A stretch of DNA of 64,000 nt, taken from NCBI RefSeq assembly GCF_017916325.1, contig NC_090164.1:849501-913500 (forward strand). The letters are read 5' to 3'. The notes beneath the pieces were generated by a model. That model was not told the DNA's origin and made no database searches. It worked only from the letters and a program-made list of their open reading frames with translations. Source of the DNA: Leishmania martiniquensis. Taxonomy: Eukaryota > Euglenozoa > Kinetoplastea > Trypanosomatida > Trypanosomatidae. A program made the translations under genes and the position numbers. Below are positions 19,463-28,969 of this stretch, in pieces (positions within the stretch are counted from its first letter, which is position 1; each line of letters opens with the position of its first letter).

Positions 19463-19490
19463 CCACCCATACACACGTGTGTATGGGTGG
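19463..19490. repeat. 28-bp perfect palindrome
   Basis: The left arm CCACCCATACACAC (19463-19476) is followed with no spacer by its exact reverse complement GTGTGTATGGGTGG (19477-19490). It can form a 14-bp arm cruciform. It lies in a gap with no gene. Confidence 0.95.
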
Positions 19491-20616
19491 GGACCAAATA
19501 GAAAGGGGGAGGGGGGAGGGAGGAGTCAGCAAGCACAGCCTGAGTGCATCTTTTCCTTTTCAACTGTTGGTGAAACGACGAAACGAGCCAAAAAAAAACA
19601 GAAAAAACGCACCGGCCGCGTCTGGGGGTGTGCCGGCGGGGGAAAGATGGAGGGGGCAAGCCCTGTAACCAAGAAGCACGCACCCACACGCTCACATGAA
19701 ACGGAAGACGGTGACGGTGTGGGTATAGAGAATGAGAGAGGGGCACCAATGAAAGAGCGGTGAGACGGAGACCTTCGCCATCCACGTATAGAGACACCTC
19801 TTTGAAAGAGCAGAGAGGGTGAAGCTGGGCGACTCGTCAGATCGACTCTCTCTCTTCATTGGAGGTGTTGAACTGTCAGTTGGACGCAGAAGCCGAATAA
19901 GGCGCTGAAAGGTAAGCAGAGGGCCCTAAGTCGGTGTGCGTGCATGTGTGTGTCCGCGCTTGAGTGGGGCTGGAGGAGTGAGGGAGGGGAAGATCGACCA
20001 CGCGGTAGAGCACAAGCCTCCGTGCGTGGGTGCTACTCGGTACCTATGAGTGCTTCCGTGAGTGGCAGGGAGACGACGGAGGCGGAGAGAGACCCTGCAG
20101 AGCACAGCAGAGGGATAAAAACGGGCCTCACTCTCCTCCACCCGCACGCGAGCACGGCATTCCTCATCCTCGAGAAGCAAACAAAACGGGGACACGAAAG
20201 AGAAACCAGCGGGTGCATGAAGGCCGATGACACTCTCACATAGGCAGCAGCAGCGCTGAAGAACGGAAAGAACCTGTGGAGAGATCGACTGTGCTCGCCT
20301 CGGCACATGCGAGGCCCACGAGCCCCCGTGCAGGAGCAACACCGGCAATCATCGCCATCAAGGCAGAGGCGGAACAACCAGATACACACACACACATACA
20401 CCGAAGAAGAGGGTGGCTAACGTCATGGGCGAGAAAAAATCTCCAGAACACAACACGCATGACAAAAGAACGCACCGCCTCCTGTAGACTGCGGTGAATG
20501 AAAGTGGCCGTGAGGTCGGGGCACATGAGCACCAAGAAAGCGCGAACAATGTACAAGAACGCGATTCATAAGAGATCGTTTCTTTCCTTCGGTTCGTCCC
20601 CCTTCTTGCCCACATT

Positions 20617-21170
20617 CCCTCTTCAGCCGATCGTGCACGCATGCACAGCCACAGCCCGTCCCGCCTCAGCGACGTCGCGGCCACATCCGGGCCCTCGAGC
20701 GCGAGCCGGCTTGCCTTCGAGTCGCGCCGGCCGCCGAGCAGCCGCCCTCCCCCCAGTGCTCGCTCGCCCCTCCCCCGCCTGCGTGCGGCGCGATCGACCG
20801 GCACCAGGCCAATGCCCTCGCACACCCTGGGCTCTGCGCTCGCGCCGAGGCGCCTCAAGCCGCGGCATTCCACCGTGCGGGGTGGTGGCCCCTCACATGG
20901 CCGTGCGGCGGCGCTCGCTGGTGCCATCCAGGGTGGGGAGGGGAGGGGAGGGGGCTCGCTGTCCTCGCCCTCCTTCTCCGCCCATGGCAGCAGACAAGAC
21001 GGGTGGCGGGACGGCTCGCCCGCGTCTGCGCAGTCGCATCACCGCGTGCAAGATCCTGGCGTCGCACCAGGCGCGCTTCGGGCACCCACCATAGCAGACG
21101 CAGGCGGGGCGGCGGCGGTGCAACAGCGCCAGCGCAGTAGCAGGCCGCGCACCACCCCCGCTCCACGCCG
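20617..21170. repeat. 554-bp dispersed element, copy A (SIDER-like)
   Basis: This stretch matches 60477-61030 in the same orientation over its whole length with one mismatch seen (A at 20811 against G at 60671) and no indel. Sequence diverges abruptly at both ends. It is GC-rich, carries no conserved protein, and contains a G-run (20931-20954). Size and location in an intergenic/3' UTR region resemble Leishmania SIDER degenerate retroposons (about 0.5 kb); that class assignment is inference. Confidence 0.85.
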
Positions 21171-22445
21171 GAGGGCCAGCATCATCCCCGATCAGCTCGC
21201 CATCTCAGCATGCGCGTCCTTTTTGGCGCCGGATGGTGACCGCCAAGCAGCTCCTGTCTCAGCGCGCGTCGCGGTTGCACGAGAAGTGGGTAGGCTGCCC
21301 CGCCAGGGCGTCTGCCACGGGCGACCGGGTGCGTGATCCCTGAGCTCGGCATCAGCGCATCTGCCGCGGCAGAAGTCGGAGGCTTGTTAACGGCGCCGTC
21401 ATGCTGCACATTACAGTGGTCGCATGCAAGCTTGCATACGAGGCTATTACGTTGGGTCGGCGGTGGCGCCATGTTCGCCCGAGTACACCGCAGGGTGCCA
21501 TCGCCCATTGTGGCGTTTCCGGCGCCGCCGCTTATCGTGTGGACCCGCCGCTGTCGATTGCGTCGAGGCTCATTTTTGTCCCTCGCAGAACGAGAGAGAC
21601 AGAGGCAGGCAAGGGTGCAGCCAGTTCGCGAGTGCCAGTCTATTCGCACTGCGCCATCACGCAACAGCGCTTAGATGGGCTCCAAAACAGAAAAGAGCCG
21701 CTGCGTGCTTGCCGACAGCTTTCTCTCGTTGGTAGAGTGCGCCCGACCCCTGCCAGGTGCTGTACCCTTGAGTCCAACACGGCGGCGGCGTAGGAAGAAG
21801 GGGGCGCGTGCGCATTGCTCGGCAGGGATCCGTGTCCATAGGCCCCCGAGAGGACGGCCGAAACGTAGTGGCAGCGCAGTGATCTGGCGTGTACTCCTTC
21901 CGAGCCGACTGCGCAAGGTAGTCGATTCACGTTATGGCGGAGATTTGCCGGCCATTGCAGAGCAACAGAGCCGCGGAGTCGAAAGGGAGAGAAAGGGAAA
22001 AGGGGGAGAGACGAAAGACGGGGCGAACAGAAACGGCAGAAAAGGGAGCTGACACCAACACGCGCACACATCGACACGCAGAGATACAGACACGGGCGCG
22101 TGAGTTTTCAGCGAATGAGGGATGCAACAGGACGACCCTGCACCAGTCACTCCACGCACATTCGAGAAAAAAAACTGAAAGTGCGGAAGAAGTGAGGGAG
22201 AGAACGAAAAAAGGGATGGGGAGAAGAGCGCGGCCTTGAGGGGAGCACCGCAGATGTGCGACAGCCCACGTCGCTTCTCGCATTCGGGGGGGGAGGAATT
22301 GTTGCGCTCCGTCTTCTTTGCAGGAAAGCCGACTTGCATCACAGAGCGATGGCCGCGCCACGTGTGTCGTGGTCTCTATGGTGCCCCGCAACAGGCGATG
22401 AACCACCAACACGATCGCACAACGATGATACAGTTCTTTTTCGCC

Positions 22446-24626
22446 TTACGAAACGCTTTTCTTTCGTAAGGACAGCTCAAAGAACAGCTTGTTGTCCTCA
22501 AGTGCTCTCTTCGCCAGCTGCTTGCGATGCGGCACATCGGCGTCGATAATCCGCCGCCGACCTGACTCGTCCGCGCACCCGTCATCCGTTGGACACTGTG
22601 TGCCGGAGGGTGGCAGGCATGCGGCAACGGGCTTGGCAGCAGCGGGCCTCGTCGCCACTGTCACGGGTACTTCTACCTGCAGTGGCTCTAACAAATTTCG
22701 CCGCCCCGAGGAGGAGCAGGTGGTGCTCACACTTTGCTTTCCTTTCCCCGGCATCAGAATACTCACAGGACGGTGAGCTACGTGACCGGGGCAAAAAGAG
22801 AGACTGTCACTCGATATGGAAGGCGCGTTGGTGGACGTGATGGTGCCAGCGCTAGAGCTGAGGGGACCGTTGGAGTCTTCAAAGCAATTGGTGCTCTCTT
22901 TATCGGCATCTGTGCCGTGATGGGAGGGGCGTCCAGTGAGGGGGGCGACCGATGGCAGTGGCGGGGTATCGGCCACTGTCGGGGTGGTCGAAGACGATAC
23001 CCCCCGCTTGAGGAGGTGCTGCGAGTGTGACGTGGCGAGGTCTATGTCAGCGTCAGAAAGATGCTCACGAAGGTGTACCGCTTCAGCACCCCCGGCGAGC
23101 GTTTCTGCCGCCTGGAATCCACAAAAACACGCTGACATTGCGAAACAGCCTGGCCGCAAATCCGTGTTGCGCATCTCGTACGGCATCCAGCGCACGTGCG
23201 TTGAGATGCGATCACGCAGTCGCAGTAAAGGGCGGCGGTGCAGATTATCGACGAGGCCGCCGACTGGCACGCCCTCGTGCTCGCTTGCACCCGACAGTGC
23301 CCTTTCCGCTACCGTGGGCGGCATCGTATGGTTCACCGTGACAGCCGCCGCCCCCAGTGCACCGCATCCACCGCTGTCCTCCTTGTTCGGTGGCAATTCT
23401 TTCCAGCGAAACCAGCGGTGGCCAGCATGCTCAACAGCGCGCTCCTCGTTCATTTCTCGAATGAGGTGCACAAACTTCATCGTCTCGTCGTAGACATGCC
23501 TGCGCTCGATCCCGGGCTTAGAGTATAACGCTTCAACAGATTCCGGCAGCGGCGGCGGCTCGAGTAACTTAACGGGCACACCTGGCAGGACTTCACTGGG
23601 GCCCTTGGAAGTGCTCATGGGGTCGCTGGTTGCCGAGGATAGAAGTGCCGAGGCTTGCCGCGCTACGCCTGACGTGTTGTGCTCGTGATGTAGCTCCTGC
23701 AGTCGGATACCCAGGCGCTGTATTTCCGTAGAGGTGGCTGCATCGTTTGCGGCAAAAACACGTGAGTCGAAGCTGACGTCAAGGAGGGCACTTGAGATGA
23801 TGCGCGCTGCAGCTTTAGCTCCTGTTCTTGAGGAAGCGAGTGTGGCTTCTGCGGCCGCCTGCGCGTGATGATTTCCCGGCGTCTTGCCATGGCTGCTGCC
23901 GCTGTTGCTCTGTGGCGCGAAGCGATTCGTCCCGGACGTTGGTGCGTCTAGCAGAACCGTCGCCAAGGATGCAGCGCTCGGCAGGAGGCTTGTCGTCCTG
24001 AGCGACGCGCTCGCAGTGGCGTCGGGGTGCGATGTGACAGCTTTGTGGGTGGACATGGGCGCGGATGACGGCGCGCCTGCGGTTGCGCCAGATTGAAGAG
24101 ACTGCACAGGTTCGAGGGGCCGCAGTGGCGGCGGTGGCAGATCAAGCGTGAGGCTATCGGCGGAGTAGAGAGAAAAAGCACTACACGAGCTACTCACAGA
24201 CCTCTCCAACGCCGGTGCCGAGGACACAGAACGAGGCACTCCTGTTTCGGAGGCTGCGGCCGTCAGCATCGATGTCCCACAGGACGGGACTCGCCTCAGC
24301 TTCCGATTCGGCTTGGATGGGGGAAGCAGTTTTCGTAGGAGATGGTGCAGGGCAGAGCGCTGGCCGCCACTGACAGATTCTATGCGCACCGTGGCATCAA
24401 CGTTTGGCTGTCCACTATGAGCCACCGCCGACTCCCCCACACACCTCAGCGCCGTTGCCGCTGACGCATCAGGCCGATCCGCAGGCGCCACAGGGACGAG
24501 TCGTGGTGGCGAGGACGAGACGTCTCTCGAGGCTTCCTCTGTCTCTTGAATGAGAGGCCCGCAGGCGATTGGTAAAGCACACCCGTCGCTCACATGCGCA
24601 TGGCCTTTACACACTGCGCATCCCAT
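22446..24626 (-). CDS. Protein of unknown function with MGC acylation-type N-terminus
   Basis: I do not recognise this 726-residue protein. The only good start is ATG 24626, two codons inside a frame that otherwise opens with GTG. It begins MGCAVCKGHAHVSDG: Gly2 with Cys3 and Cys6 is the pattern for N-myristoylation plus palmitoylation, suggesting membrane attachment (inference). Residues 40-350 are Ser/Ala/Pro-rich, with little predicted order. Two blocks look folded and conserved in style: about 375-415 (RHVYDETMKFVHLIREMNEE, GHRWFRWKELPPN) and about 470-510 (RDRISTHVRWMPYEMRNTDL, FAMSACFCGFQ). The C-terminal 35 residues (VPHRKQLAKRALEDNKLFF) are charged and helical. No enzyme motif or membrane span is visible. 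Confidence 0.85.
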   Translation of the reverse strand: MGCAVCKGHAHVSDGCALPIACGPLIQETEEASRDVSSSPPRLVPVAPADRPDASAATALRCVGESAVAHSGQPNVDATVRIESVSGGQRSALHHLLRKLLPPSKPNRKLRRVPSCGTSMLTAAASETGVPRSVSSAPALERSVSSSCSAFSLYSADSLTLDLPPPPLRPLEPVQSLQSGATAGAPSSAPMSTHKAVTSHPDATASASLRTTSLLPSAASLATVLLDAPTSGTNRFAPQSNSGSSHGKTPGNHHAQAAAEATLASSRTGAKAAARIISSALLDVSFDSRVFAANDAATSTEIQRLGIRLQELHHEHNTSGVARQASALLSSATSDPMSTSKGPSEVLPGVPVKLLEPPPLPESVEALYSKPGIERRHVYDETMKFVHLIREMNEERAVEHAGHRWFRWKELPPNKEDSGGCGALGAAAVTVNHTMPPTVAERALSGASEHEGVPVGGLVDNLHRRPLLRLRDRISTHVRWMPYEMRNTDLRPGCFAMSACFCGFQAAETLAGGAEAVHLREHLSDADIDLATSHSQHLLKRGVSSSTTPTVADTPPLPSVAPLTGRPSHHGTDADKESTNCFEDSNGPLSSSAGTITSTNAPSISSDSLSFCPGHVAHRPVSILMPGKGKQSVSTTCSSSGRRNLLEPLQVEVPVTVATRPAAAKPVAACLPPSGTQCPTDDGCADESGRRRIIDADVPHRKQLAKRALEDNKLFFELSLRKKSVS

Positions 24627-27600
24627 TCGCACGCGCCGAAGGCTTCTAAGCCTTCAGTGATAGCCAATGTATCTAACGAAAAGCTCTTGGAGCCCCTGCG
24701 TGCACGGGTCACTCAAGACAGGGGCAAGAAAGCTTCGGGAGCGACTCCCTGGCCCGAAAGCAGGCGAGTCGGACGCGGGAATACAGGCAGGAAGTGCCCC
24801 CGACAAGTGCACCGTCTCCGCAAGCCCAGACGCACAACCGGTTTGGTAACCGGCAAACTGCCAGAAGAAGAGAAACAGTCAGCGACAGGCCGCTGCGCAT
24901 ACGCGCCGAGCTGTTAGGGGGACGCGAGGGATAAAGGCAAAGGGTGGTACGTCAATGTGCGTCCCGGACTCGACAGTCGTGCTGAAGAAAGAAAAAAGGG
25001 AGGGACGACGCCAGGACACACAGGCACACAGACAGAAAACGTCAACCGCACCGAAGAGATGAAAAAAAAAACGGTTAAAGCAGGAAGAAAACGGAAAGAA
25101 AGGGATAACAATGAGGCAGGCGGGAACAAGTGAGCGATCCCACACGCCCTTGCGCGGGCACAAGCCACGAAATCGTCTTCGGGAAGGGTGGCACTATGCA
25201 GGACAAAGGAGAGGCTCCGATTGTGCAGCGACAAAGAAACGGGTTCCGAGAGGAGTGGAGGGGGAGGCACAGAGAGAATGAGGAAGAGAGGAGATACAAA
25301 AACGCGCGCGCAGGCCTATTCAGGCATACGCTACAGAGTGAGGGGACCTCAGAAGCAATCCACGCCAAGAAGACAACGTATGGCTCAATCCCTCGCCTAC
25401 ACTGCCTGGGGAAGAGGTCAGACAAAATATATGAACAGAAAGAGAGAGAGCAGAGTGATAGGCAACCCTCAACGACAAAAAAGGGGAAAAAAGTTCAGCA
25501 AAGAAAAGGCGCACGCAAAGGGGTGTCAGACAGCCAAAATGCTTTTCTTCCCCACTCACACACACATACACGCATATATATGTATACGTGTATGTGTGTG
25601 TGTGTGTGAGAGGGAGGAGGCAAGTGGGCGGCGGATGAAGCGGTCAGAAGGGCGTCCGATGAGGTGAGAGATAAGCGCAAAGGAGGCGGAGAAACAGAGA
25701 CAGGGCGGATGGGAGGAGAAATGAATTCAGCGCTCTGTGGCAAGGTGTGGGCAAGGTGGAAGATGTGGTGAAAACGAAGAGATCGGGGGAGATAGAGCGC
25801 AATCGAAGCGATGCTGGCCGGCGCGTGACGCAAGAGAGCACACAGAGAGAGAGATAAACACACCAAGAGAGACAGGGGAGGGACGTGGAGAACAGTTACG
25901 AAAGAGAACCGAAAGACAGACAGTCGGCCACACACAAAAAAAAGAGACGGGAGAGCTAACGCGAGGCAAAGAAAGTTGTCTGAAGAGGCGAAAGGGAGAT
26001 AGAGAGGGGAGAGGCAACCGAGCTCTTGATCATGTGCTGTCTCAGTTCTTTTCTGTTGGGGGGGATTCTTTGAATTGATGGCGGCTTCGCTGCGTTGCCT
26101 CCCCACTCATCCGCTGCTGCACGTTCCTTTACCCTTTTTTGTTTGTGTTGAGCCGCCCTGCTGCACGTGCGCGTCTCCTATTTTTTTTCTTGTCTGGATG
26201 GCTTAGGGATGATACAGCAGAGGAGGGCGTGGCCGGGTCGCCACGGATGTACGCAATCAACCAACACACTTACACGCGCGCCGCCCAAGAAAGTCAGCGG
26301 CGCGATATAAGCGAACAGGGCACAAGAGAAAGAGAAAACGAAGAGCGCGTCTCTGCTTTTGTTCCTCGCACGGATGTTTCGGGTGCTCCCACTCGTCGTA
26401 GAGGTCGTGCCAGCAGCAATGCTATCCGATAAGAGAGTGAGCGAGCACACCGCGCGGGAAAGCGATGATGGTGGGGGAGAGGGGGGTGGCAGAGGCACAG
26501 AAATTGATCAGGACGAAAGTGCCAGCAAGCGCGATTTCTCTCCAGCGAAGAGAAGGGAACGATACAAACAGACACACGCAGACAGACAGCCCGAACGAGC
26601 TGACGTCTGTGAAGGCACCATTCAAAGGGGAGAGAGAGAAAGAATGGGACAACCAGCGACGAAAGAAAAGGGGAAGGGAGGTGTGGTGGGGGTGATGCAA
26701 AGACCGCGAGATCCATATACGTGGAGCTAAGGAAGAGGAAATACAGACACCCACCCACACACCCACCCACAGAGAGAGAGAGCACACGCCGGCAACGCAA
26801 GTCACCACCGACTGAATATAGGCACCAGCACCAGACAAACAGCAACGGAACAAAAACAAAAATGGAATTGGCCACGAGCGCCGATGCAGACGATCAAAAG
26901 CGAAGGAAATATGTCGAGTCCCTCACCAGCGAATTTTCTTTTTTTTCGTCTCCCTCCCTTCGACAGAAAGAAGAGGCGTAAGACACTGAGACACACGGGG
27001 GCAGAGCTCGCGCCAGGATGTATCGGGGGTGGTGGAGGGAGAAGGGAAGGGAACTGATCACCAAGCAGAAATGCAGCTTTACAGTGGGGGGGGGTAGCAG
27101 AGGTAGAGAGGGGAGACAAGTAGACAGAGATACCCGCACTTCCCCTCCAAAGCAGCCTTACTTTACCTTGTATGTACACGTGTGTCTGCGACTATCCACG
27201 CAGCGTTGCCGCAGTAAGGCGGGTGAGGGGATGGGGGGGGGGTGGAGATGGGTGACAACGAAGCGAATTGTTAGCGACGCTGAGTGACGAAAAAAAAAAG
27301 GCACACAACAGCCTCGAATGGCGCGCTCGTTAGAACCACCCGATCAACGAACCAAACATCCAAAAAAAGAGAACGAACAGATGTGGAAGGAAGGAGAGAG
27401 AGTGAAGGGGCGAGAGGGTCTGACAAAGGCGAGATATCGCACATCAATTTCGCATACGACTCAATCAGCAAGTGCCAATGACGACGTGTGCGTGACGAGA
27501 TCAGGCTGCGAGGTATGGGGTGGATGGGAGCAGAAGAGAAGGAGAGAAGGGGGGAGGAGGGGGAGAGGATGTTGGAGAGGACCAGAAGTGTTGCCAAGAA

Positions 27601-28969
27601 GTGAGAGATTCGTGCACACACACACATATACAGAGAGAGACTCCCTTAGCTCCTTCTCCCACCGAAGCTTGAAGGAACGGGGCACAGAGAGGAGAGGAAG
27701 AATTCACAGAGAAAAAAAGAGCACGTGTGCGTATGTGCGCGAAATTTTTGGTTGTTGATCGTGTCGATTCGTGTGTGCGTGCGTGTGTATACGCGAGCGA
27801 ACTCTTTTACAAAATATAAGGAAGCCTAACGGATCTCTAACAAACAGGCAAGAGAGGGAGAGGGGGAGAGACAAAGTCTTAAAGGCCGTGCTGCCGCGTG
27901 TGTGGATACGCGCGGACGTACTGAGGCGGGCTTGTGTCTCGACCGCTTCCGTTTCAATTTGTTCTTTCTTCGCCTCCTGCGTGAATGAAATCGCTTCGGG
28001 AAACGGAATATGACCGTTGTTGGGTTGCGCGTTGACGCTCGTGTAAGAGGGACAGACGGTGATGATGATGATGTGAGATGGTGATGGGGTGGGTGGGTAA
28101 GGCCCCATTCAACTTGCACACACGCGCCTAAAGGAAAAGAAAACGAGTGGCGATGCAGCTGTGCGATCAGAAGAGAAAAAGAGGGGCGAAGCCGAATGAC
28201 GAGCCTGTGCACGCGTGGATCGCGGAAATAGCGATGCATGTGCATGTGTGCGTTTGTGCGTGGGAAGTGGGGAGGGAGATGGGAGGGGACAGCATGCAAA
28301 GGAGGACACCTCAGCAGGTGTGGGAAGGCGAGTTGTCAAGAGGAGAGGACAGGCGCCCTGGCGAGCACACGAGCGAAAACACGAGTGGGGCGCAGCAGAG
28401 AACGCGGGGGCGGGAGAGGCTTGCTTACTTACGAATACATTCCAAACGTACACGCCTCTGTCGCCTCCAGCGTTTGCTCCCCCCATCCTCATCCCCCTGC
28501 TGCGTCTGTCGGTGCCTTCAAGAGCAGCCCACAGCACTGGCTCCCATTTCTTATTTAGGCCACAAGCGTGGCGGCTGTGGGAGTTGGGAGACAGGGCTGT
28601 GAGGTGGAGCAGAGCACTGCGATGATAGGGGAGTCCCCCTTGCACGTTCCACATCAACTATCGTTGCGAAGGTATTTAATGCATCACCACAGCAAAGGAG
28701 AAAAAAATGTCTCTGCGACTAGGTGTGTGCTTGATCTGCTACAGACGCGGCTACGAGCCATGTGCTTACCCACGATTTGCACGAGTGGATGCGCAGCCTC
28801 ACCAGCATCGGGGACGGGTGCGCGGAGGGCGGAAGGCAGCGGGCCGGTCGCAGATGCCTTCACGTTCCCCTTCCTCTTATCTTACCCCTAATCTCTCGCT
28901 GTTGAAAGATTCGCTCACCCCCACCCGTCACTGTAACTCCAGATCGCTTTCTTCCTCCTCCCTTTTCGA
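24627..28969. other. 4.3-kb purine-rich gap: 3' UTR of importin gene and 5' UTR of the MGC-protein gene
   Basis: No credible gene was found. From about 24950 to 28400 the + strand is dominated by GA-rich blocks (for example 25820-26030, 26440-26700, 26990-27120, 27350-27720), so the transcript is pyrimidine-rich. CA/TG repeats and a 16-bp hairpin lie at 25557-25602. Minus-strand frames up to about 200 codons are Ser/Pro/Leu/Phe/Cys-rich translations of these tracts. Confidence 0.65.
25557..25602. repeat. CA/TG inverted repeat with TA-rich loop
   Basis: The left arm 25557-25572 (CACACACACATACACG) pairs perfectly with 25587-25602 (CGTGTATGTGTGTGTG) across a 14-nt loop CATATATATGTATA. This is a 16-bp perfect stem usable as DNA cruciform or RNA hairpin. 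Confidence 0.93.

Larger units (their letters stand above)
18201..22445. other. 4.2-kb intergenic gap with repeat element and palindrome
   Basis: No credible protein gene. It contains a degenerate relative of the 513-bp element (about 18688-18882), a 28-bp perfect palindrome (19463-19490), the first copy of the 554-bp element (20617-21170), and purine-rich + strand before the coiled-coil gene start and at 21960-22230. Short frames on both strands follow repeat or UTR composition. Confidence 0.65.

Noticed and set aside
21424..21437. 14-bp palindrome ATGCAAGCTTGCAT
   Set aside because: It is short enough to occur by chance in 64 kb with both strands considered, and nothing nearby supports a role.
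25495..26875. About 200-codon minus-strand frames in the purine-rich gap
   Set aside because: They are translations of pyrimidine tracts with no motif or gene-like codon use.
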